In this document: positions 1 through 10,375 of the stretch, piece after piece
Position numbering within the stretch: the first letter of the stretch is position 1
Layout of the letters: each line of letters opens with the position of its first letter
NCBI GenBank assembly: GCA_020746835.1
Contig: JAGPNK010000012.1
Location: 682,001 to 746,000, forward strand
DNA: 64,000 bases
Direction of reading: 5' to 3'
From: Stachybotrys elegans
Taxonomy: Eukaryota > Ascomycota > Sordariomycetes > Hypocreales > Stachybotryaceae
Notes under the pieces: generated by a model
The model's input: the letters and a program-made list of their open reading frames with translations, nothing else
What the model was told of the DNA's origin: nothing
Databases searched by the model: none
Translations under genes and position numbers: made by a program

Positions 1-260
1 TTCCAGCGCCCGTGAGAATCAGAAGTTGCGTGACCCTACGTAACTGTGTCGTCCAAGCAATATTCCTCGGAGATCTGGGGCAAGTGCTCTTGGCAATATA
101 AACTTCACAACCAGGAACTTCACGGCGGTCAACTACTGGTGAGCATGCAGAGCCTGGAAAGAATTCAGAGGAGATGCAGCTACCTATGGGACCTAATCAA
201 CACGCAAGTTCCTCCAACATCCATCCCATGGTACCATGGACGCGGCGAGTCCTCAGCCAG

Positions 261-1127
261 TCAGGCCGTCTCGCTCATGTGGGATGGGAGAAGCCATACC
301 TCGAATTCCCCTTCGCCGATAGCGACATCCCAAGTTTCCAGTCCCTGAAGATCCTCCTCGTTCAGCTCAGGTAGAGAAAAGGGCACATCTTCCATGGCCG
401 GCGCTTGCTTATCGTGAGAGTGCAGCCTTGCGCCATCGGTCACCTGCTCCTTCGTGAACTCATCTGGGTCGCGCCAGCTCTTTTGGATCTTGAGCACCTG
501 AATGCCCAGAATCAAGTCCGCCGGTTCCGAGAACTCTGAGTGCTGCCCCATCGTACTGGATATCCCGACCTGAGTCCCCAACGCTGCGCCATGGGAGCCC
601 TCCGTGATGGCGAGATTACCTCCCGCCTCTCCATCAAGGCCATGGTGGCTGGAGCTCGTAGCGGTCAACCCGCGAGCGACCTTCAGCCCCGTGATCATAT
701 ACACCGGCGCGCCCGAAAAATAGTCCTTCACACCAGGAACGCGCAAGCGCTCCCGGATGTATTCATCAGTCGGGAAGAAATATCTCGTTTGGATTGTATC
801 GATGTTGAACACGTCCACCTCTGTAATCTCCTTGATGTGGCCAGCGTTGAAAGAAAGATAGCGCATGGCTTTGGCGAGCATTGAAGCCCCTGCCGAGGAC
901 GAATCCCAAATACTATATCTGACGCCTTCCTTTTCATTCCCGTAACACAGATTCGGTGGGATAGGTGCAGGCTTGGGTTCGTTCCTAGGGAGGGGTGTGC
1001 ACTGCCTGATGTCTTGAAGAATCGTGCCGAGAGCAAGATGGCCCCGCGAGCCAGGATCTATATGAAGATGATGGGTGAGGTGATAAGAAGGCCTCGCCAT
1101 GTGGTGCGCGATATTTGCGATGTTCAT
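261..1127 (-). CDS. Gasdermin-like pore-forming protein (HET-Q1/RCD-1 type)
   Basis: A 288-aa protein in one uninterrupted exon. The overall pattern matches the fungal gasdermin-like family: an N-terminal stretch rich in His (YHLTHHLHIDPG, residues about 15-26), a TILQDIRQC segment near 35-43, a central YFFPTDEYIRERL segment, and a PVYMITGLKVARG strand around 140-153 followed by a Gly/Ser-rich hairpin. Known members (Podospora HET-Q1, Neurospora RCD-1) are close to this length; they sit inactive in the cytoplasm and, once a short C-terminal piece is cut off, insert into the plasma membrane and kill the cell. The C-terminal 60 residues here are acidic (residues about 228-275) and would be the inhibitory piece. 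The gene lies 549 bp downstream of an S8 protease gene on the same strand, the partner arrangement known for this family. The family assignment rests on recognised sequence pattern and context; cleavage and pore formation are inferred. Confidence 0.8.
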   Translation of the reverse strand: MNIANIAHHMARPSYHLTHHLHIDPGSRGHLALGTILQDIRQCTPLPRNEPKPAPIPPNLCYGNEKEGVRYSIWDSSSAGASMLAKAMRYLSFNAGHIKEITEVDVFNIDTIQTRYFFPTDEYIRERLRVPGVKDYFSGAPVYMITGLKVARGLTATSSSHHGLDGEAGGNLAITEGSHGAALGTQVGISSTMGQHSEFSEPADLILGIQVLKIQKSWRDPDEFTKEQVTDGARLHSHDKQAPAMEDVPFSLPELNEEDLQGLETWDVAIGEGEFEVWLLPSHMSETA

Positions 1128-1676
1128 CTTGGGCTTTATGAATGAATACGAGGAGGAATTGGGGAGTTTCTTGATGGACGAGGGAGGGAGAAGATATCTG
1201 CTGAGCCGATGGTAATGCGCCTTCTTATAGACATCTGGGCGCGCCTGTCAGCCCTCCTCCACTCCGACATGCCATGAGGGATAAAGAGAGCGGCTCCGAA
1301 TCTGGACAAGATTGCTGGCGTCTCGTGACTCGGATGAGGTCCTCATCCGACAGTGACATGGCACTCATGCATGGACGTTCGGTCAGCCAGGATCGAAAGA
1401 AGGTGGTGTCGTGCCTGCGGCTCCTATTGACTGGAGGGAGCCACACCAAACCTCGGCCGCCCCAACAACTCGGATGCTGCCATCGGATAAGGCTCCATTG
1501 GCTGGACACGATCCGAAGTCCAGTCAATGGAAGTGCTGTCGCCTGAGCGTTGCAGGTTGACGAGCACCCCCTCCCGCACAATGCCCCTCTCGGATGTATG
1601 CCTCCTCTTCTTCTTGGTGTGGCCGGGTCTTGACCGCCACTCCAGGCTTCGGGATTGACGTGGCCGAGCTGCAGAG
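1128..1676. other. Intergenic spacer, gasdermin promoter region
   Basis: This 549-bp spacer separates the stop of the S8 protease gene from the start of the gasdermin-like gene, both read leftwards. Short open frames on both strands show no recognisable protein. The only structure I see is an inverted repeat with CCAAT-like arms near 1495-1530, annotated separately. Confidence 0.6.
1495..1530. repeat. Imperfect inverted repeat with CCAAT-box arms
   Basis: Arms CCATTGGCTGGAC (1495-1507) and GTCCAGTCAATGG (1518-1530) are inverted copies with one mismatch around a 10-nt spacer. Each arm includes an ATTGG/CCAAT-like core. A third partial copy, CTATTGACTGGAG, lies near 1425-1440. The element sits about 370-400 bp upstream of the gasdermin-like start codon, so it may be a regulatory site; this is inferred. 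Confidence 0.45.
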
Positions 1677-4511
1677 CTACAGGCTCTTCAAGATGGTCAT
1701 GATCTCTTCCGACACACTCTCTTTGTCGAGTTTGGGATTAGTCTTGAAGTTGGGCCATAAGTGCCGAGGCCAGAGGAAGTCGTATCCATCCCTCCTCGAC
1801 GACATCTTCTTGAAGACGCGGCTCATGGCGTCGGTCCGGGTTAGGCGCGCCAGGTCCTCTGCATCGATATTGCAAACATGCTTTGCAAATTCCAATACGC
1901 AGACCGCAAATCCCACGGCGACGGGCACGGCATACGAGGTTCCGGACAGAAGTACATTCTTTTCCTTCCACTGAGAGTAGATGGCGATGCCCAAAGTGGC
2001 AAAGTTATCCGTGCCAATGATAGGGGAAGGGTTAATACCACCGCAGTTGCCATCCCCGTCTGTGGCATGCATGCAGATGACACCTGGCAGAGAGGCGGGT
2101 TGGGAACGCCCCGAACGGCCGCCGTCGTTAGAAGCGGAGGCGATGATGAGCTTTCGGTAGTGTTGAGAAGCTCTGTCAATTGCATGCCTGATTCCGGAGT
2201 GGTCATCCTCACTGCCAAGTGAGAGCGAGATGATGTCTGCATCGCAGTCCTTCGCCGCCCACTCTATCGCCTGTGTCCATATCAGCGCAAGGTTGGTCCT
2301 GCGTTGATAGGTGATGTAATCTCTTACCTTTGCGACCCCATCGTACTCTTTCCCGCTGACTTTGCTTCCAACACATATCTTGCCAACGAATATCTCGGCC
2401 GTAGGCGCATAATGCCGCAGGAGTCTAGCCACATGCGTCCCGTGGCCATCGGCGTCATGCTGCCACCCATCCTCAGCGTCCCCTTGCACAAAACTCCTGC
2501 TCTTGCAGCTGATGATTTTGCTTTTAATGGCTGCTCCTACCATGCCGTCTTCCTTGTCTACCCCAGAGTCCAGAAAAGCGACCCTGATGTTCCTAGTGCG
2601 GATGGGATCATTCGAAGCCTTACAAGACATCGCACACAACCCCCCGAGACGTCCTAGGAAGCGCTCACAGTCGACCCTGAACCTAGCTTCCGAGCACACT
2701 TGACTGTGATATGTTAGGACAATACTGAACAAATTCATCATGCTCATGATGGACTCACCTCACTGAAACGCCTTTACGCATTCTCTCCATGTTGTCCAAA
2801 TGCAGGTGTTTAAGAACGGGTTGGAGGTCGACGCATAGCTTGGGGGATTGCCGTGTTGCTTCATAGGACAATGGCTGAAGTATGCTCTCATACACAATGA
2901 TCAGCTTCCTTTGCTCCACGGGAATATCGCTCTTCTCGTGGCCAATATCCTCGACAAGGCGATCGAAGTCAAGACAAGCTCTGGCGCAGGCAACCAAATC
3001 GGGAGTGATATCGTCGACCGAGGAAGTCAGAACTCGAGCCAGTCGTACACGGTGTGACATGGTCAGGCAGATTGGGTCGACATCCGCATCTTGCCAGTCG
3101 GTAATGCGGTTGGTGTACAGCTCGAGGATGATTATACCCAATGCAGCTGCTTGGTCCCCATCGAGACAGTGAGGTCTCGCATCTTCTGTGCCTCCAAATG
3201 CATGGTGAACCCGAGGACACCAACTCCTCACGTCACCGGACGGCCATGGGACAAGGAAGCTGTCCAAGGTTGGAGGATTGGCGAGCCAGGGTCCAGTGCC
3301 GAGCAGAAACGTCGAGGCAACCAGGAGAATCGCGGTTGAATACCTTAGCCGAAGAGTGAAGGACTGGTCCCCAATGAGAGAAGACAAGGTTCGGCATGGG
3401 AGGCCGTTCCAACCGCCCATTATATAGGAAATCCCACGCCAATGGAGAGAGGAGGGGGGATGGCTGATGCCTTTGTGCATCGTCCTGTGGCGAGTTGTCA
3501 GAGGCCTGAGGGAGGAGTACTGCCATGAGTGAAGATAACGTACTGGACAGGGACGTTGTTGCCGTCCTTTGGGGAGCAGGTATTCATCATCAAGGTGTCA
3601 TTCTGGAACCCGTTCAAGTGAACTTCCACTTCAGCTGGCACGTCGTCTGGGGGCTCGACAAAGAGCCTGACGCAAGCAAGACCAAAGTTGTGAGCCTGCT
3701 TCGAAAGGCAATCTTGTCCATTGGAGGACGCGTGCCATTGATACTCTATTGTTTGCGGTGCCGTATCACCCCAAATGGTTGCATCCATGACCATTTCAAA
3801 GGACTGTAAAATCTCTTGCAGCCGGCCATCATGAATGGCATCAATGAGGGGAATGAGGAGGCTGGCGGCAGTGCTCGCAGATGGGGACGTGTTCCCACCC
3901 ATCTCTTGCGATGCATTCTGGGAAGATGGTGTCTCCCTCGAAACCGAATCACACGATACGGGATCAGGCTCAGTGGAGGACGCAGTGGCCATTGAGTCTG
4001 CTGAAGCACCTAGGGCTGGGCGGTCGTTTGAGCCCATGGCTCCATGGTCAGCTTCCCAGCGCCTTCGCAATTCCTTGAGCTTGCCGAATTTGGGAAGGTT
4101 CTGGGAAGCGTATGAGTGTTGGTAGCAGTTTGGAAGGGGGTTCAAACAGAGAAAGAAGTGGGCATGATGCTGGCTTACCCCTGAGTCGTCCGGTGAAAGG
4201 GTTTCACCGCAAATGAGGTCATCCAGTCGTTCCAAGACGGTCTGTATCTCGGCAAAGAGTTTCTCAGAGTCCGTGGCAAAGACATGGCTCGTAAAGAGAT
4301 CTTGTTTCATCAAGATGGCTTTGATGCCATCACGGAGGCCCATCAACTCCCGGCTGGAGTCGGTGGGCTCGGCACAGCCAATACAGACATGGGGGCTTTC
4401 TTTGGTCTCAACCAGAGAAAGAGCGGCAATTGCGCATATGGACATGTGACAGACAGCCTTGAAAAGGTCCCATGAATCGTCGAGCGGCTGTTGTGATGGG
4501 TGGGAAGGCAT
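1677..4511 (-). CDS. Subtilisin-like S8 serine protease with DUF7580-like N-terminal region (HET-Q2-type)
   Basis: Spliced from five exons: 4511-4179, 4100-3544, 3484-2759, 2703-2328 and 2270-1677, giving about 861 aa. The introns are 78, 59, 55 and 57 nt; the first and last keep the frame open, so they could be missed. Residues 1-530 resemble the DUF7580-type helical region found in front of fungal S8 proteases (segments such as LRLRYSTAILLVASTFLLGTG and the following W-rich stretch). The protease domain follows, with the full triad visible: Asp near 584 (VAFLDSGVD), His near 626 (DGHGTHVA), Ser near 776 (LSGTSYAVP), and the oxyanion Asn near 712 (ASNDGG). There is no signal peptide, so it should act inside the cell. 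In Podospora an S8 protease next to a gasdermin gene cleaves and activates it; the same role is inferred here. The N-terminal region would be the sensing or regulatory part. Confidence 0.85.
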
Positions 4512-4827
4512 TGTCGTCTCTTTGACGGCGGCGTCGTCCTTGCTAATCTAGGTCGTCTACGATGCTGCCCGGAGCAAGGAGAGAGCAAACAACAGCACGC
4601 GGCGAACATGTTATTTGTCCAGAGACACGTCGCCGAGTTGAGATGATTACTTCCGCTATTCGGGTGCCATTCTCGCAGATAAATTGCGCGCCTGCTGCCT
4701 CCCGTCGACTTCCCGCAAGTCTCCATATTCGCACCTCAGCCACCCTGACTAGGCTCTCTCTCTCACACACCCGCACGCTGCTGCTTTCCGTCCAGCTACT
4801 GAAGCAAGTTCCCGCCGATTTGCGGTC
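4512..4827. promoter_or_regulatory. Divergent promoter between S8 protease and zinc-cluster gene
   Basis: The 316-bp gap separates two start codons pointing away from each other, so it must hold both promoters. A CT-rich run (CTCTCTCTCTCACACACC, about 4752-4770) precedes the rightward gene. No clear TATA box was found. Confidence 0.5.
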
Positions 4828-6333
4828 ATGGATATACTATACAGCTCTGATGAGGAAGGCTCTTTGAGCTTTATGCTGAGTAAACGTCGAGTTTATCCCA
4901 TGAAACAGGACCCAGTTACTCGTTCCGCGTCCGATGTCTGGGACACTTTCGAGAGTATCCACCTTTCGCCTCCATCCGTGCAAGGATGGACGCTTAAGAA
5001 GCGCAGCATGCCTGGAACCGTGTGGCGTGGCAAACAGGGCGAGAAGAGCGAGACGTACCAGTTTGAGGACCTATTCAATCTATATGGAGCGTGGATCTCG
5101 ATGAAGTTGCATGGTGAGTTCCGGATGTTCGAGAACCAAGACGAGCGAGACGCAACACTTCTGAGTAAGAGACTCGAGCCCCTTGCCTACATGAGGGCGC
5201 TGGTCGTCGATGTGCTGAAGGGTTTACGAGGCAAGTTGGAGGAACTGAAAACGATAGCCAGCAAGAGCGCTGATCCATCGGACAGGGATTCGGTGGTGAG
5301 GTGGGAGGAGACATGCGAAGCCATACGGCGGATCCTCATGGATCAGCTTCACGGCGTCCTGAACGGCAAGCGCCTCTCGTACCCATGGGCGAACCACATC
5401 CTGGCGAGGCTGGCGACTTCGACCCCGACCCTGACCGACGACGAGAGGAGGATCCGCAACGAGTTTGCATCAGCTGTCCGCCGCCGGTATCCGAAGGCTC
5501 ACCGCGAGCAGGTGCTGCTGCTTGGGCGATCGTTTGCGCTTCGCCGTGAGATGATGGTAAGCACCAGGCTCGGCGCAGAATGGCTTGCAGCCAATAAAGC
5601 TATACCCAGTGTGGAGCGTCGGATGCTCGTACTCAAGGCCGAGAAGGACGCCATCCGGGACAAGGTCAAGTCGACACCCGAAATGCGGGAGCCCGAGTAC
5701 CGCGAGCTTGACCAATACTCTGGCCTTGGCCAAGACTCCAGCAGCCCCCCTGCCCCCCTCAGCGCGCTCCAGCTCCATATCGACCGTTTGCTCCAGGACG
5801 CCGGGGACAAGAAGCTGGAATACCCGCCTCTTCCGTCCCCAGCTCCGGGAGAAAAGTATCCCCAATGTCCCTATTGCTTCCACCACATCAACATCGACAT
5901 CCCCAAACCAGAGCTGTGGGAAGACGACGAGCCCGTCGCCAGGATCATGGTGTGTGATTACTCTCTGAAGCCGAGGGAGAGGGACGTGCCACTACAGACC
6001 ATGTGGGAACACCACCTCGACAAGCACCTGCTGCCGTACATCAGCCCTTTTCTCACAGACATGCAGCAGATTGCCCGCTACGACTTTGCCAAGCCTTCAC
6101 TGTGGCAGCGGCGCAGGTATATCGTGCAGGAAAAACTTGAGGGCTTTGGCAAGTATTGGTGGTGCAAATTCCTGCACCCAGATGGAGATTTGCAAGATGG
6201 TCACTGTCCGTTGTGTCTCCAAGAGATACCGGACGAAGGGGACTACATGTGGGACGCCATGAACGATCACATGAGCCATCATATGGGTAGGCAGTACTGT
6301 CTCCTCGCATTCGCGCCCTTGCCCGCGCCCTGA
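4828..6333 (+). CDS. Fungal protein with two CxxC...H zinc-binding-like clusters, function unknown
   Basis: A 501-aa open frame with no recognised family name. The first 350 residues are mostly helical and charged. The C-terminal third has two clusters that look like zinc-binding fingers: CPYCFHHIN near residue 348 with a downstream HHLDKH, and CPLCLQEIP near 467 with a downstream DHMSHHM. Proteins of this general layout (helical body, C2H2-like fingers) are common beside fungal NLR and ankyrin genes, but I cannot assign a function. It is divergently transcribed from the S8 protease, 316 bp away, which suggests shared regulation with the gasdermin locus. The 3' end is uncertain: a splice donor at GGTAGGCAG (about 6286) and an acceptor at TTCTTGCAG (about 6402) could replace the last 16 residues with a cysteine-bearing tail. 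Confidence 0.6.
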   Translation: MDILYSSDEEGSLSFMLSKRRVYPMKQDPVTRSASDVWDTFESIHLSPPSVQGWTLKKRSMPGTVWRGKQGEKSETYQFEDLFNLYGAWISMKLHGEFRMFENQDERDATLLSKRLEPLAYMRALVVDVLKGLRGKLEELKTIASKSADPSDRDSVVRWEETCEAIRRILMDQLHGVLNGKRLSYPWANHILARLATSTPTLTDDERRIRNEFASAVRRRYPKAHREQVLLLGRSFALRREMMVSTRLGAEWLAANKAIPSVERRMLVLKAEKDAIRDKVKSTPEMREPEYRELDQYSGLGQDSSSPPAPLSALQLHIDRLLQDAGDKKLEYPPLPSPAPGEKYPQCPYCFHHINIDIPKPELWEDDEPVARIMVCDYSLKPRERDVPLQTMWEHHLDKHLLPYISPFLTDMQQIARYDFAKPSLWQRRRYIVQEKLEGFGKYWWCKFLHPDGDLQDGHCPLCLQEIPDEGDYMWDAMNDHMSHHMGRQYCLLAFAPLPAP

Positions 6334-6710
6334 CGTGGCTGCCGCGTTCCGCTCCCAAGCCGTGCGAGCCCCTGCAGCTGAGGCAAGAATTTTCTTCTTG
6401 CAGATGGATGCTGTGATTGTGGTACTACATCCACCTGGGCTCGCACAAAGCCGCCTGGAACCTGCTTTTTTTTTTTCTCTCTCTCCCTTTTTTGGTTGGT
6501 ACGTACGGATAGGTGAATCGATAGACTTTTTGCAAATTTTTTTTCGCCCCTGAGGGTTTACTGTGCCACCTGAATGTGACTTTCCTCATCACTGCGCATC
6601 ATGCTGTCCCACCGAGGGCCAGGCCTGTCGCGGTATCGAAGCAAGGACAGCCATTTGAGCGCGTACATGAATGAATTGGTAGATTTCTTCGTCTCTAACT
6701 GCAGATGCCC
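6334..6710. other. Convergent intergenic spacer
   Basis: 377 bp between the ends of the zinc-cluster gene and NMD3. It contains T-rich and CT-rich runs (about 6465-6490 and 6530-6545), as expected for 3' untranslated regions. No gene is supported. A longer alternative last exon of the upstream gene could reach about 6460. Confidence 0.5.
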
Positions 6711-8519
6711 CTACCACGAGTCGTCCATAGAGTCTTGTTTGCCCCGCAGCGGCGCGCCGCCACCCTGGTTCCGCCTCTCGTCGGATAGATCCAGGTCTTC
6801 GAGGTCCTCCAGCAGCTCCTCCATGTTGACGCGGGGCGCGTCGTCCCCAGACACGTCCGTCTCCGTGACGCTCATGGCGTCGGCGGGCTTCTGCGTCTTG
6901 TACAGCGCCAGGGCCGCGCGCAGCTCCTCGTCCTCCTCCACGTCCCGCAGGAACATCTCGTACTCCTGGTCCATGCGCTCCTGGTCGGCCGCCTTGGGCA
7001 GCAGCTCTCCCTCGTCCTTGGCCATGCGCTTCAGGCGCCAGTTGCGCCGGCGGTTCTTGCGCCGGTTGGGGTAGTGCTTCTTGACGAGGAGCACGTCGGG
7101 GATCGTGGAGCCGTACGTGTGCGAATCCTCAATCTCCGAGAACTCGTCGTTGTTGAAGTTGGTGCCCGTCAGCATGAAGCCCATGGCCGAGTCGCCCACG
7201 TTGAGCAGGTGGCCCATGTGGGTGCGCGTGAAGAAGGTATGACTAATGTTGGACGCCGGAGCCACCGTCGCCTCGGCGAGCACCATCTTGCCCTTGCGGC
7301 TGATGGGCTCAATGTCTATGATGACAAACTCGACCAGGTCCGTGACCTGGGCTAGCGACGTAAAGGGCGCCCGCCAATAGACTTTTGAGCTGACTTCGGC
7401 CGTCTGCAGGGTGCTGGGGTCAAGGAGATTGATCGAGGTGCCAATGCGGCTGCACAGGACTAGTGGGGAGATGTTGCCAATCTGCTTGGCCAGCTTCAGA
7501 GGCAGCGCGACTAGGTCATCCTTGCAGACGGGGACGATCTGGGCCGAATACGTAAACTTGTACGACTTCTTGGACGTGTGTGTATCTTCGGAGATGATGG
7601 ATTTGGAGGCCTTGACCTCGACGGGGACTACGGACTCGAGGAAGCTGATGAAGGCTTCGGCTTGGTTGCGTTGCCTAAACAGTTAGCCGCAGGTAATGCA
7701 TGAGGCAAGCCGAGCCAGACGCCAGACGTACGCAAAGTAAAAGTCTATCCCATCCTTGACTTCCTTGATGTTGATGGTATCGCGGTGGGCAGAGTGCTTG
7801 AGGATCATCTGCTCGAGGTAGAGAAAGGTGCGCTTGTGGTGGACCTGAGGAGTCATGTCAGCCACAAGATCCCGTAGCGGCCCAGAATCGCCACGGCTTA
7901 CCTTTTGCCGGACCTGCACAGAGGCCCTCCATACGTTTGCGGTAAACGACTTTGCGCACTCCGGGCACTGCTGGGTATGGACAATGTACGTGACCTCGAA
8001 GCTCTGCTGGACGAGGATCTCGCTGACGTCGGGGACCGAGTCCTGGACGGTGAGCTTGACCTTGATGCGGCGCGAGTGTGGCTCCGTCCAGATGAAGGAG
8101 GCGTCGACGAGGCGGACCTTTTGCAGGCCGCGGAGCTTCTTGAGACAGAGGGCGAGCAGCTCGCGCGACTCGGGCCCGGCGACGAGCCACGAGGCCGGGG
8201 GTAGCAGCCAGCGGTCGCAGTCGCGGCAGAAATGAAGCACGGCCTCGCGCTGGATATCCCGGGACAAATCGACGGTGAGCTTGACGCAGTCGTAGCACAG
8301 GGCGCCGGTCTGGCCGTTTGTCGGGGCGCCGCAGTTGCAGCAGAGGACGCTGGAGAGAAGGGGCGTTAGCAAAAATCGTCCATGCAGGTGGTGTAACCAT
8401 GAGAGGGGAGACGTTGGGAATGGAGGGGTTGAGCGAGGGCTGGCAACGTACGTGGCGTCGGTGCGCTGGCCGGGGCCGCCCACGGCCGGGGCTATCGACA
8501 TGGGGGCATCCAGATCCAT
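6711..8519 (-). CDS. NMD3: 60S ribosomal subunit nuclear export protein NMD3
   Basis: Four exons (8519-8452, 8349-7902, 7844-7732, 7674-6711) give 530 aa; yeast Nmd3 has 518. After a short variable N-terminus comes the zinc-binding module: VLCCNCG...ALCYDC (about residues 24-45), FCRDCDRW (about 63), and later QQCPECAKSF. The body contains the family strings TANVWRASVQVRQK and INIKEVKDGIDFYFA, and the basic run HYPNRRKNRRRNWRLKR near residue 425. The acidic, Leu-rich C-terminus (EELLEDLEDLDLSDE) fits the nuclear export signal region. NMD3 is the adaptor that links the pre-60S particle to the exportin Crm1. Introns are 102, 57 and 57 nt, with GTACGT or GTAAGC donors. The second intron was placed by the family join QK/VHHKR. 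The gene is ordinary and well supported. Confidence 0.97.
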
Positions 8520-9608
8520 GGCTTTCGCGGAGGAGGATAGGCGCGGCTGGGTGCTGTTGTCTGCTGTCCAGATGCGGGACGGTGTCGATGCTTGTTCGTG
8601 GGGTTGGAATTTGGTGGTTGATGATAATGGGATTTTTTTTTATTATCAGCGGGGTGATAAAGCCTAAATGGGTGTGATTTGTGGCGGCGATAAGCCCCGC
8701 CGCTCAGGTGGCGTCCTTGAGCCACATGATTACCAAATCCTAGGTTCCGTACGAATCAAGCCCAAGTCGGCTGGCTCGGACAAACCCTCCCATCCTAGCG
8801 TTACCTAGTACCTCTAATCGAATCGCAAGGTAGCCGCTTGGCCCATTCGCGACACTGGCGACAACTCTGCATAGCCACGCACCACATGTGGAAAACGTAC
8901 GCGCCCTCATGGCTTAACAGGACATACCTGCTGTTCGGCCAGCGAGGAATGGGCGGCTTTTTGCTATCCATCTCGTACATATGTTACCTCCCTCCCACCT
9001 TTGCCTCTCCTGCCCGTGCTGCCCATGCCGCCCATGCCAGAACTTGCTCGACCCTGTCACAAGTGTCGTCATCGAGCCTAAGCGCTCCCAAAAAAGAGCA
9101 CCGCCTAATTATTCTGTCATCAAGATCCACCTGCCGTCCCCAAATCTCTCCTCCCAGGCCCACACGCGCTTCCAACCTGCCAGCCTCCCCTTCTACCTAT
9201 CCCATCCATCACCGATTCCGTGTGCTCGACGACGTTCAGCCAATCTTTGCCGTCTTGCCTGCTTTATATCCCCTTCTGCATCTACCGTCGACATGTCCTG
9301 GGAACTCTCTCGCCGACGTTTCGTGCGCACAGTCAACGGGAAGTACATTTTTGGTCGCATCGTACGTGTCTCTTTTCCTCCCTCTGTCTCGCCTTCCAGT
9401 GCCTGCGTCCATCTTCCATCGCTTCTCCCTTTCTTCCATCTCCTCGTACCCATGACTCGGCTCTGGCCCCTGCTACCCCCCCCCCCCCCTTCTGGGTCAT
9501 GATGCGTTCACCTTACTCCGTCACACATATCTACCTGAACCAGTCCCGACCGTCCACACTGACACTCGTCCACAGCCGCTGGTCCACGCCATCGTCTTCC
9601 TCATCGAA
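8520..9608. other. Divergent intergenic region with probable 5' UTR exon
   Basis: About 1.1 kb between the NMD3 and Mpv17-like starts. The part nearest NMD3 has a T-rich patch (8632-8645). Pyrimidine-rich sequence at 9100-9480 looks like a leader for the rightward gene. A possible short upstream exon begins at ATG 9293 and runs to a GTACGT donor near 9362; it would be untranslated or give an alternative N-terminus. A run of C (9475-9488) lies inside it. Confidence 0.4.
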
Positions 9609-10375
9609 ATGGCTCTCGTCGCTAGGCTCACCTCCAGGTACAATGCCTACTATGACGAACGACCCAGTAAGTGTGCGCGCACCGTCGTTCCGCCCATGGT
9701 TCCTAACCCCAGGCAGTCATGACTATGATGGTCACCAACGCCGTCCTCGGAGGCATCGCCGACACCGTCGCCCAGAGCATCACCGCCATCCGAGAGCGCG
9801 CCCTCCGCAAGCCCGGCGGCTTGAACAAGGACGACGGTCTAGCCATGGAGATCCACGAGCTCGACCGCAAGAACCCTTTCAGCGACCGCGACCTGATACC
9901 CGACTCCAAGGCCCTCCCCCCGCCCTTTGACTTTGAGCGCCTCACGCGGTTCATGGGGTACGGCTTTTGCATGGCTCCCATTCAGTTCAAGTGGTTCCAG
10001 CTTCTGCAGCGCCTGTTCCCCATCACCAAGACGAGCGCATTGGGCCCTGCCATGAAGCGAGTCGCCTTTGATCAGCTCATCTTTGCACCCATCGGTCTAG
10101 GCATTTTCTACACCGTCATGACCATCGCCGAGGGCGGCGGCAAGCGTGCCGTCAGCCACAAGCTGAGGGACATGTACGTGCCGACGCTCAAGGCCAACTA
10201 CGTGGTGTGGCCAGCCGTGCAGATTGTCAACTTTCGCCTGATGCCCGTGCAGTTCCAGCTGGTAAGTTGTGGAATTTTCTCAACAAGATGAGTGCTAATT
10301 TTGTGCAAGCCTTTCGTCTCGACTGTCGGCATCGCATGGACTGCGTACCTATCGCTTACCAACGCCTCGGACTAA
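9609..10375 (+). CDS. Mpv17/PMP22 family integral membrane protein
   Basis: Three exons (9609-9666, 9717-10261, 10310-10375) give 222 aa, with introns of 50 and 48 nt. Family hallmarks are an early TNAVLGGIADTVAQ segment, RLTRFMGYGFCMAPIQFKWFQLL in the middle, the VAFDQLIFAPIG segment, and the C-terminal signature YVVWPAVQIVNFRLMPVQFQL ending in a TVGIAWTAYLS helix. Mpv17-family proteins have four membrane helices and sit in the inner mitochondrial or peroxisomal membrane; they are linked to channel activity and stress tolerance. Which organelle applies here is not shown. The start ATG 9609 was chosen because it gives the usual short N-terminus; an ATG at 9293 in a possible upstream exon is the alternative. 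There is a charged insert at about residues 55-95 (KNPFSDRDLIPDSK). Confidence 0.9.
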
